Shown here in pieces: positions 31,496 to 40,062 of a stretch of 64,000 nucleotides of DNA. The position numbers were made by a program, and so were the translations under genes. Numbering within the stretch: position 1 is the stretch's first letter; each line of letters begins with the position of its first letter. The DNA comes from Streptoverticillium olivoreticuli subsp. olivoreticuli (GTDB lineage: Bacteria > Actinomycetota > Actinomycetes > Streptomycetales > Streptomycetaceae): contig NZ_CP031455.1 of NCBI RefSeq assembly GCF_003391135.1, positions 4,944,001 to 5,008,000 of the forward strand, written 5' to 3'. The notes under the pieces are model-generated. The model saw only the letters and a program-made list of their open reading frames with translations. It was not told the DNA's origin and did no database searches.

Positions 31496-32662
31496 TCACG
31501 GGCGGAACCGCACCGTCACCCGGAGGCCGCCGCCCGGCCGCGGGACCGCCTCCACCGTCCCGTCGTGCGCCCGCGCGATGGACCGGACGATCGAGAGGCC
31601 GAGGCCCGTGCCGCCACCGAGCCGCTCCCGCCCGGCGCCCCGCCGGAAGGGCTCGAAGAGGCCGTCGACGTCCTCCGCCGCCACCTCCGGTCCGGTGTTC
31701 GTCACCGTCAACCGGCCCGGCCGTACGTCCACTTCCACGCTCCCGCCCGGGTGGTTGTAGCCCACCGCGTTGCGCAGCAGGTTGCCGGTCAGCTGGGCGA
31801 GCAGTACGCGGTTGCCGGTGAGCGGGGCGGGGGCGGCGTGCGCCTCGACGCGTACGCCCTCCCGTTCCGCGCGGTCCGCGACGGCGGCCGTCTCCTCCGC
31901 CACGACGTCCGCGAGGTCGAGCGGATCCCGGCGCTCCAGTCCGCGTTCGCTGCGGGCCAGCACGAGCAGGCCGTCGATCAGGTGCTCCGAGCGCCGGTTG
32001 GTCTCCAGCAACAGCGCCTTCGTGCGCGCCAGTTCCTCCGGCGACAGGTCGCCGTCCAGGCCGACCTGGATGGCGGCGCGCTGGGTGGCGAGCGGGGTGC
32101 GCAGTTCGTGGGAGGCGTTGGAGACGAAGCGGCGCTGGCTGTCGAAGGCACCTTCCAGGCGGCCGAGGAGCGCGTCGATCGTGTCGGCCAGCTCCTTGAG
32201 CTCGTCGTCCGGGCCGCGCTGTCCGATGCGCTCGTGGAGATTGCGCTCGGAGATGCGGCGGGCGGTGGCGGTCATGGCGTGGACGGGCCGCAGCACGCGC
32301 CCCGCCGTCCACCAGCCGACGCCCACCGCCAGCAGGGCGGTGAGCAGCAGGGCGAGCACGGACCACAGGACGAGCTGATGGGAGGCGGCGGCGCTGACGT
32401 CGCCGGTGACCTGGGAGATCATGGACGGGGCGAGGCTCTTGATCTCCTGCCCCTGATAGGCGCCGGCCGGCTCGCCCGGCCGCAGCGCCTCCACCGGCAT
32501 CGCGGTGCGCGCGATGACCGTGGCCTGTTCGCGCGTACCGGCGCGGGAGAGGACGTTGACGGTGACCAGCAGCAGCGTGCCGAGCACGAGGAACACCGCG
32601 CCGTAGGCGGCGGCGATGCGCGTACGGGCGGTGAGCGCGGGTCCGCGGACGCGGAGCCTCAC
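31496..32662 (-). CDS. Sensor histidine kinase
   Basis: 388 residues. Two spans (near 16-36, TRIAAAYGAVFLVLGTLLLV; near 100-120, VLWSVLALLLTALLAVGVGW) flank a small ~60-residue sensor loop. HAMP follows, then the phospho-acceptor block RRFVSNASHELRTPLATQRA near 174-193 and the ATPase boxes LLRNAVGYNHPGG (N box), LFEPFRRG and GTGLGLSIVRSIARAHDG. GTG 32662 overlaps the response-regulator stop (GTGA). The sensed signal is unknown; the loop is too small for a recognised ligand domain. Confidence 0.93.
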   Translation of the reverse strand: MRLRVRGPALTARTRIAAAYGAVFLVLGTLLLVTVNVLSRAGTREQATVIARTAMPVEALRPGEPAGAYQGQEIKSLAPSMISQVTGDVSAAASHQLVLWSVLALLLTALLAVGVGWWTAGRVLRPVHAMTATARRISERNLHERIGQRGPDDELKELADTIDALLGRLEGAFDSQRRFVSNASHELRTPLATQRAAIQVGLDGDLSPEELARTKALLLETNRRSEHLIDGLLVLARSERGLERRDPLDLADVVAEETAAVADRAEREGVRVEAHAAPAPLTGNRVLLAQLTGNLLRNAVGYNHPGGSVEVDVRPGRLTVTNTGPEVAAEDVDGLFEPFRRGAGRERLGGGTGLGLSIVRSIARAHDGTVEAVPRPGGGLRVTVRFRP

Positions 32663-33312
32663 AGCGCGTACCCGACGCCCTGGACGGTACGGATCAGCGG
32701 CGGCTCGCCGAGCTTGCCGCGCAGCTTGCTCATGGCCACGCGCACGGCCCCGGTGAAGGGGTCGGCGTGCGCGTCCCAGGCGCGCTCCAGCAGCTCCTCC
32801 GCGCTGACGACAGCGCCCTCCGCCTCCAGCAGGATCTGGAGCAGGGCGAACTCCTTGGGGGAGAGGTCCAGGTCCCGGCCGTCGCGGGAGGCCGTGCGCC
32901 GCACGGTGTCCAGCCGCAGCCCGGAGCGCTCCAGCACCGGCGGCGCGGGTCGGGCGCTGCGGCGGCGCAGTGCCCGTACGCGCGAGACCAGCTCGGGAAA
33001 CTCGAACGGCTTGGGGAGATAGTCGTCGGCGCCCAGGTCCAGCCCGGCGACGCGGTCCTCCATGCTGCCGGCCGCGGTGAGCATCAGGATGCGGGTGCGG
33101 GAGCCGGAGGCGACGAGGCGGCGGGTGACGTCGTCGCCGTGCACCCGGGGGAGATCGCGGTCGAGGACGACGACGTCGTAGTCGTGCAGGTCGAGATAGG
33201 CGATCGCGGCGTCCCCGCTGTAGACCGTGTCCACGGCGAACCCGGCCCGGCGCAGGCCGGTGGCCACGAGCTCGGCCAGTATTTCCTCGTCCTCGGCGAC
33301 CAGCACACGCAT
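32659..33312 (-). CDS. OmpR/PhoB-type response regulator
   Basis: 217 residues from ATG 33312 (MRVLVAEDEEILAELVATGL). The receiver domain has the acidic pair EDE (7-9), phospho-Asp51 in VVVLDRDLPRVHG and Lys in DYLPKPFEF. The winged-helix C-terminal domain has LDLSPKEFALLQILLEAEG, VRVAMSKLRGKLG and RTVQGVGYAL. Alternative starts at 33324 and 33354 add 4 or 14 residues; the family usually begins at MRVLV. It is translationally coupled to its kinase. Confidence 0.92.
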   Translation of the reverse strand: MRVLVAEDEEILAELVATGLRRAGFAVDTVYSGDAAIAYLDLHDYDVVVLDRDLPRVHGDDVTRRLVASGSRTRILMLTAAGSMEDRVAGLDLGADDYLPKPFEFPELVSRVRALRRRSARPAPPVLERSGLRLDTVRRTASRDGRDLDLSPKEFALLQILLEAEGAVVSAEELLERAWDAHADPFTGAVRVAMSKLRGKLGEPPLIRTVQGVGYAL

Positions 33313-33497
33313 CCCGTTGTCCATCCTTGTCGGTATTGACCCCCTTTCCAGCATGCATGTGGGTCTACCGCACGGGATGTTTCGCGGATGTCTCCGTCGC
33401 GGGGACCGGGGCGTGCGGGGCCGGGGCGCATGCCTCGCGCGCCCCCTCGGTCACCTCCGGGCGCCCCTTCACGGTGGTGACGCCGGTGCGATCGAGT

Positions 33498-33514
33498 GAC
33501 TACCCTAGGTAGTC
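33498..33514. promoter_or_regulatory. Inverted repeat GACTACC-CTA-GGTAGTC
   Basis: Perfect 7-bp arms around CTA, about 190 bp upstream of the response regulator. It is AT-richer than its surroundings and a plausible operator for a dimeric regulator. The interval 33313-33686 otherwise holds no gene. Confidence 0.5.
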
Positions 33515-33553
33515 GTAGGATCACTCTTCGGATCCGTCACAGTCGAAGAGCCA

Positions 33554-33604
33554 TCGCAGCCGAGGATCCGTCGCCGCCGAGGATCTGTCGCAGCCGGGAA
33601 CCTG
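33554..33604. repeat. 17-bp tandem repeat, three copies
   Basis: Three adjacent 17-bp units: TCGCAGCCGAGGATCCG, TCGCCGCCGAGGATCTG, TCGCAGCCGGGAACCTG. It is non-coding, between the two-component genes and the 3' end of the lectin gene. Confidence 0.85.
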
Positions 33605-33686
33605 AGCCGATGAGGGGGAGGGGAGCTCGGGTGGCGGGAGAGGGTTCGCACCTCCCGCCACCCGGGCAGACGTCTTCCGGCCCGCG

Positions 33687-34892
33687 CTACAGCCACACCC
33701 CCAGCAGGAACGGATAGGCGTCCAGGATCTCCGCCGGCCCCTGGATCACCTCGCGCAGCGTGAAGACGAGATAGCGGTCCCCCTTCGTCGCGAAGAAGTG
33801 CGTCTCCTCCCCCACGCCCGCCGAGGCCACCGCGTCCGGCACGCCGCCGAACTCCTTCGGCAGATGCCCAAGTTCGACCTCGCGCACCTCGCGCTCGTAC
33901 GGCGAGCCGGGCCGGTCGACGACCACGGTCCCGCGCTCCCCGAACACCAGGTAGGACGAGCCGTCCGGCGCCGCGGACACCGCCTTGAAGCGCCGGCCGG
34001 CCCGCGGCTGGAGCTCCTGGGCGGGGAAGTAGTCGTCGGCGGGCAGCAGGTCCTCGCCCTCCCGGTCCGAGAACTCGACGGCGAGATCGCCCTTGACGCC
34101 GAGATACGGATACCGGTGGCCCCGCGGCGTGCGCGTCACGAAGTCGAAGCCGCCGTGGAACTCCTTGGCCAGGTGCGGGAACGCCTCGCTGATCTTCTTC
34201 CGCTCGGTCTCCACCCGGTTCCGCTGGGAGAAGCGGATGACCTCGTCGTCCCGGAACCCGTCGAAGCGGATGTACGGCGTGCGGTCGCTCCCCGGCACCC
34301 ACTTGGACACCGTCCCGAAGACGCCACCGGTCGCCTCCAGCGTCGTCTTCAGCACGCCGGCGGCCGTCGAGACGATGCCCCCGGTGCCGGGCTCCACCAC
34401 CAGCCCGGCCAGCGCGTCGAACGCCCGTGTCCCACCGGCCCGTTCGACGGCCTCGAAGTGCCACCGCTGGGCCCCGGCACGCGCGGCCACGGTCTCCCGC
34501 GTCTGCTCGATCACCGCGCCCTCGGCGGTGGCGCCGTCGCGCACGGTCAGCCGCAGATCGCTGTGGACGTTGACGACGGGCGACCCCTCGTCCGCGTCGT
34601 TCGTGATCCGCCAGGTCTGGCTCCGGTACGCGGGCGCGCTCTCGTTCAGGTGCGCCTGCCCGACGGCGGTGCCCTTGGCGTACCGGCGGACCTGGAGATA
34701 CCGGCCGCTGCGCAGATTCCGCACCCGGTAGGTGTCCCTGCCCCCCTGCCCGGGCTCCAGCCGCCACGCCTGCCCGGCCCGGGGCGGCCACGCGTGCAGC
34801 CGCTCCTGCACCACCGCCGCGCCCTTCGCCGTCAGATACAGCCCGGTCTCGTCGTTCCTGATCAGGTACGTGGTCTTGGCGCTGACGCTCAT
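33687..34892 (-). CDS. Ricin-type beta-trefoil protein with hemopexin-like C-terminal part
   Basis: 401 residues, no signal peptide. Residues 5-150 have three beta-trefoil repeats with Q-x-W endings (QAWRLEPG, QTWRITND, QRWHFEAV) and YLxxRN strands, as in ricin-B lectin domains. Residues 200-401 contain repeated ISEAFPHLAKEFHGGFDFVT and KGDRYLVFT-type blocks (VRFDGFRDDEVIRFSQ, VKGDLAVEFSD, LDAYPFLLGVWL) that resemble hemopexin blades; this part is tentative. AGGAGGG precedes ATG 34892. The lack of a secretion signal is odd for a sugar-binding protein. Confidence 0.7.
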   Translation of the reverse strand: MSVSAKTTYLIRNDETGLYLTAKGAAVVQERLHAWPPRAGQAWRLEPGQGGRDTYRVRNLRSGRYLQVRRYAKGTAVGQAHLNESAPAYRSQTWRITNDADEGSPVVNVHSDLRLTVRDGATAEGAVIEQTRETVAARAGAQRWHFEAVERAGGTRAFDALAGLVVEPGTGGIVSTAAGVLKTTLEATGGVFGTVSKWVPGSDRTPYIRFDGFRDDEVIRFSQRNRVETERKKISEAFPHLAKEFHGGFDFVTRTPRGHRYPYLGVKGDLAVEFSDREGEDLLPADDYFPAQELQPRAGRRFKAVSAAPDGSSYLVFGERGTVVVDRPGSPYEREVREVELGHLPKEFGGVPDAVASAGVGEETHFFATKGDRYLVFTLREVIQGPAEILDAYPFLLGVWL

Positions 34893-35089
34893 GGACCCTC
34901 CTGTGAACGGCCGGATTCACTGCCTTGCTCCGGCGCCCCACGTTAGGAGCGCGGGAGATGGGGTGCGACAGGAAACCCGGCCATCCGTACGGCGGCGCGC
35001 GGGCCGTACGGCGGGACCGCCCGCGGCAGCGGCGAAGCCTCGTTCAAGTGGTCTGATCAGGCTCACGTCTCAGTGGGCATCCTCAAAGC

Positions 35090-35344
35090 GTGAGCAATGA
35101 AAATCCCCCCTCGCTCCCTGCCCCCACTCCCCCTCCTCCCACCCCCGTGAGTTATGCCGTGGACACGCGCACCAACCGCCTCGGCCAGGTCATGGACCGG
35201 CACGCCGGATACGTACAGCTACGTCCCCCTCAGGGCGGCGTCGAGTGGGACTGCCCGCCCGAGTGCGCCCGGCCCGCCTCCGAGGCGGAGGCGCTGCGCG
35301 CCCGCGTGGCGCGGCTGAATGCCGAGAGCAGGTGGGGGCTTTGA
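35090..35344 (+). CDS. Small hypothetical protein
   Basis: 84 residues from GTG 35090. The Pro-rich start (PSLPAPTPPPPTPV) is followed by VSYAVDTRTNRLGQVMDRHA, GYVQLRPPQGGVEWDCPPEC and a short C-terminal helix (ASEAEALRARVARLNAESRW). Proteins of this type are widespread in Streptomyces beside DUF7848-like genes and look like small beta-barrel plus helix proteins; the function is unknown. The stop TGA overlaps the TTG start of the next gene. Confidence 0.8.
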   Translation: MSNENPPSLPAPTPPPPTPVSYAVDTRTNRLGQVMDRHAGYVQLRPPQGGVEWDCPPECARPASEAEALRARVARLNAESRWGL

Positions 35345-35595
35345 CCGCGCGCACCGTCTTCCTCTTCGGGAACTGGACCCTCCAGCCGGACCAGGAGCCG
35401 GACGCGGAGCCGATCACGTACGCGATGCAGTGCGCGGTGTGCGAGGCGTGCTCGGCCGCGGTGGAGGACTTCACGGACGCCCAGGGCTGGACGTTCCGGC
35501 ACGCGGGAAGCAATCCGTCCCACCACACCTACCGGGAGGTGATCACCAGGCCGTGGCGGGCGTGGATGTCCGAGCCGCCGCCGGTCAGGGGCTGA
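35341..35595 (+). CDS. DUF7848-like small protein
   Basis: 84 residues from TTG 35341 (TTGA overlap with the preceding stop). It contains TYAMQCAVCEACSAAVEDFT, a four-residue-spaced Cys pair typical of the family, and WTFRHAGSNPSHHTYREVIT near the C-terminus. This Cys/His arrangement could bind zinc. The pair of small genes is a recurring Streptomyces unit, often associated with variable regions; the function is unknown. The 119 bp to metG contain no gene. Confidence 0.75.
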   Translation: MTARTVFLFGNWTLQPDQEPDAEPITYAMQCAVCEACSAAVEDFTDAQGWTFRHAGSNPSHHTYREVITRPWRAWMSEPPPVRG

Positions 35596-35714
35596 AGGCC
35601 CGGGCGGTGCAAGGGCGGGCCCCCGCGGCGGACGCCGAAATCGCCGCGCGGGCACCCCCCGGCCCTCGGATACGCTAAAGACCTCTGTAAACCGCGACCA
35701 GGGAGCAGCCGGAA

Positions 35715-37430
<1,716 letters not shown>

Positions 37431-37445
37431 TCGCTCCCCCTCGAT

Positions 37446-37496
37446 CACATGCAGCAGGGCCCGGAACCGCGATGGTTCCGGGCCCTGCTGCGTGTG
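37446..37496 (+). terminator. Strong terminator after metG
   Basis: A 23-bp stem with one T.G wobble: CACATGCAGCAGGGCCCGG and onward pairs with CCGGGCCCTGCTGCGTGTG around a 5-nt loop. It has no U-run, as is common in Streptomyces. Confidence 0.85.
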
Positions 37497-37588
37497 TATT
37501 GATCGATCGGCAATCGTTCGTTGACAGCGGCCCAGCAAGGTGGGACGCGTAGATACATGGGGGAAGACGGGGAAGACGAGGAAGAGAA

Positions 37589-37957
37589 GTGTCCGACAAA
37601 CGCATCACCGTGACCGTTCACGCGACCGACGAGCTCAACCGGGCGAGGTTCGTCCGCCGGCTGCGGGAGCTGCCCGAGGTGCGGGTGGTCCGCGCGGACG
37701 GGGCCGTGTCCTTCGTCCTCATGGGCACGGACGACGCCCCGGCCGCGGCGGAACTGCGCAGGCTGGCCCGGGACGGCGACGAACGGGTGGTGCTCGTGGC
37801 CGAGGAACTCGGCGAAACGGAGCTCATGGCGGTGGCGGAGTACGGCGTACGGTCCGTGCTCTACCTGGGCCGCCTCACGGCCTGGCGCCTGGCCCGCGCC
37901 GTCCACTCCGCGGTGGGCTGCTGCGCGAAGGTTCCCATGGTGACGGCGCTGGTCTAG
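37589..37957 (+). CDS. Stand-alone degenerate receiver-like protein
   Basis: 122 residues from GTG 37589, with GAGGAAGAG upstream. It has the alternating beta/alpha layout of a response-regulator receiver: ITVTVHATDELNRARFVRRL, AVSFVLMGTDDA, VVLVAEELGETELMAVAEYG, VRSVLYLGRLTAWRLARAVH. The N-terminal acidic pair, the phospho-Asp after strand 3 and the strand-5 Lys are not preserved, and no DNA-binding domain follows. It resembles the N-terminal half of Streptomyces LuxR-type regulators and may be a truncated descendant or a protein-interaction module. It sits alone between metG and aspS. Confidence 0.7.
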   Translation: MSDKRITVTVHATDELNRARFVRRLRELPEVRVVRADGAVSFVLMGTDDAPAAAELRRLARDGDERVVLVAEELGETELMAVAEYGVRSVLYLGRLTAWRLARAVHSAVGCCAKVPMVTALV

Positions 37958-38032
37958 CGCCGCCGGCCCGGCCCTGGCGGAGCGCGGTCGGGGGTCCGGG
38001 GGTCTCCCCCGGACCCCCCGGATACGCCGAAC

Positions 38033-38066
38033 GCCGGGCGGGCTCGGGTCTCCGAGCCCGCCCGGC
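38033..38066. terminator. Terminator between receiver-like gene and aspS
   Basis: GCCGGGCGGGCTCGG and CCGAGCCCGCCCGGC form a perfect 15-bp stem with a GTCT loop between convergent genes. No U-run is present. Confidence 0.75.
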
Positions 38067-38109
38067 GAGGGCGAAGGGCACCCGGAACCTTCCGGGCGCC
38101 CCACCGAAA

Positions 38110-39885
38110 CTACTTGGCCGGCTTCGCCGGCTGCGGCTTGCGCAGCGACAGGTGAAGCTCCTTCAGACGCGACTCGTCGACCTCGCTCGGCGCGCCCATC
38201 AGAAGGTCCTGCGCGTTGCCGTTCAGCGGGAACGCGATCGTCTCGCGGATGTTCGGCTCGTCGGCCAGCAGCATCACGATGCGGTCGACACCGGGGGCGA
38301 TACCGCCGTGCGGCGGGGCGCCGAACTTGAACGCGCGCAGCATGCCGCCGAACTCGCGCTCCACATCCTCGTTCGAGTAACCGGCGATCTCGAACGCGCG
38401 GTACATGACCTCGGGCTCGTGGTTGCGGATCGCGCCGGAGGACAGCTCCGTGCCGTTGCAGACGATGTCGTACTGCCAGGCCAGGATGTCCAGCGGGTCC
38501 ATCGTGTTCAGCGCTTCCAGGCCGCCCTGCGGCATGGAGAAGGGGTTGTGGGAGAACTCGATCTTGCCGGTCTCCTCGTCCTTCTCGAACATCGGGAAGT
38601 CGACGATCCAGCAGAAGCGGAAGACGTTCTCCTCGAAGTGGCCCGCGCGCTTCGCGGCCTCGACGCGGACCGCGCCCATGATCTTGGAGACCTCGTCGAA
38701 CTCACCCGCGCCGAAGAAGACGGCGTGGCCGGGGACCAGGCCGAGGGCCTCGGTCAGGGCCTTGACGTCCTCCTCGGTGAGGAACTTCGCGATCGGGCCG
38801 GCCAGCTCGCCGCCCTCGCCGACGCGGACCCAGGCCAGGCCCTTCGCGCCCTGCTCGACCGCGTACTCGCCGAGGCCGTCGAAGAACTTGCGGCTCTGAC
38901 CGGCGGTGTCCGGCACGGCCAGCGCGCGGACGTGCTTGCCGGCGAACGCCTTGAAGCCGCTGTCGGCGAAGACCGCGGAGACGTCGACCAGCTCAAGCTT
39001 GGCGCGCAGGTCCGGCTTGTCGGAGCCGTACTTCAGCATCGCCTCGCGGAAGGGGATCCGCGGGAAGGGCGAGGTGACGTGGCGGCCGTTGCCGAACTCC
39101 TCGAAGAGCTCGGTCATGACCTTCTCGATGACCTGGAAGACGTCCTCCTGCTCGACGAAGGACATCTCCATGTCGAGCTGGTAGAACTCGCCCGGCGAGC
39201 GGTCCGCGCGGGCGTCCTCGTCGCGGAAGCAGGGCGCGATCTGGAAGTAGCGGTCGAAGCCCGCGATCATCAGCAGCTGCTTGAACTGCTGCGGCGCCTG
39301 CGGCAGCGCGTAGAACTTGCCGGCGTGCAGCCGGGACGGCACCAGGAAGTCGCGCGCGCCCTCGGGGGAGGTGGCGGACAGGATCGGGGTGGCCAGCTCG
39401 TTGAAGCCCTGCGCGGTCATCTTCTGCCGGATGGCGGAGATGACGGCCGAGCGCAGCATGATGTTGCGGTGCATGCGCTCGCGGCGCAGGTCGAGGAAGC
39501 GGTACTCCAGGCGGCGCTCCTCGTTCACACCGTCGTCGGCGTTGATCGTGAAGGGGATCTGCTCGGCGCCGCCGAGCACCTCCACCTCGGTGACCTCGAT
39601 CTCGATCTCACCGGTGGACAGCTCGGGGTTGACGTTGTCCGCGCCACGGCTCATGACCTTGCCGTCCACGCGGACGACGGTCTCCTTGGTGAGGTGGCTC
39701 AGGGCCTCGTTGGCGGCGGTGCCGGGGCGGGCGACCAGCTGGACCAGGCCGTGGTGGTCGCGGAGGTCGATGAAGAGGATGCCGCCCAGGTCGCGCCGAT
39801 TGTGCAGCCAGCCACTCAGTCGCACGTCGGTGTCGACGTCAGCCGCACGGAGCTCGCCGCAGGTGTGGGACCGGTACCGATGCAT
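38110..39885 (-). CDS. aspS: Aspartyl-tRNA synthetase
   Basis: 591 residues, bacterial-type class II AspRS with the expected length. The OB-fold anticodon domain (VRLSGWLHNRRDLGGILFID near 21-40) is followed by motif 2, FQIAPCFRDEDARADRSPGE near 214-233, a GAD insertion and motif 3, GIAPGVDRIVMLLADEPNIR near 534-553. A short Lys/Pro tail closes it. Streptomyces AspRS enzymes are commonly non-discriminating and work with GatCAB; that is family knowledge, not visible here. ATG 39885 starts MHRYRSHTCGEL, the usual N-terminus. Confidence 0.97.
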   Translation of the reverse strand: MHRYRSHTCGELRAADVDTDVRLSGWLHNRRDLGGILFIDLRDHHGLVQLVARPGTAANEALSHLTKETVVRVDGKVMSRGADNVNPELSTGEIEIEVTEVEVLGGAEQIPFTINADDGVNEERRLEYRFLDLRRERMHRNIMLRSAVISAIRQKMTAQGFNELATPILSATSPEGARDFLVPSRLHAGKFYALPQAPQQFKQLLMIAGFDRYFQIAPCFRDEDARADRSPGEFYQLDMEMSFVEQEDVFQVIEKVMTELFEEFGNGRHVTSPFPRIPFREAMLKYGSDKPDLRAKLELVDVSAVFADSGFKAFAGKHVRALAVPDTAGQSRKFFDGLGEYAVEQGAKGLAWVRVGEGGELAGPIAKFLTEEDVKALTEALGLVPGHAVFFGAGEFDEVSKIMGAVRVEAAKRAGHFEENVFRFCWIVDFPMFEKDEETGKIEFSHNPFSMPQGGLEALNTMDPLDILAWQYDIVCNGTELSSGAIRNHEPEVMYRAFEIAGYSNEDVEREFGGMLRAFKFGAPPHGGIAPGVDRIVMLLADEPNIRETIAFPLNGNAQDLLMGAPSEVDESRLKELHLSLRKPQPAKPAK

Positions 39886-39913
39886 CGTTCATCCAAGTCG
39901 TTGGTCGAGGTGT

Positions 39914-39952
39914 GATCGAGGTCGTCGATCGAGGTCAGTGATCGAGGTCGTT
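39914..39952. repeat. 13-bp tandem repeat upstream of aspS
   Basis: Three units of GATCGAGGTC plus three variable bases at 39914, 39927 and 39940, exactly 13 bp apart, with degenerate copies on each side (39903 and 39953). It lies 29-67 bp before the aspS start codon, in the presumed leader or promoter. Confidence 0.85.
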
Positions 39953-40062
39953 GATCGGGCCGGGGCGCCGGGTCAGCGACGTAGCAGCCCCTGTGCAAGC
40001 CTACCTACTGCTGCGAGCGGCCTCGGTGGTGTCCATCGCCGATACCCGCATAAAGTGGGGCA

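Noticed and set aside
35596..35714. Riboswitch or T-box leader upstream of metG
   Set aside because: The 119-bp interval shows no T-box or SAM-riboswitch conserved elements; only an ordinary ribosome binding site is visible.
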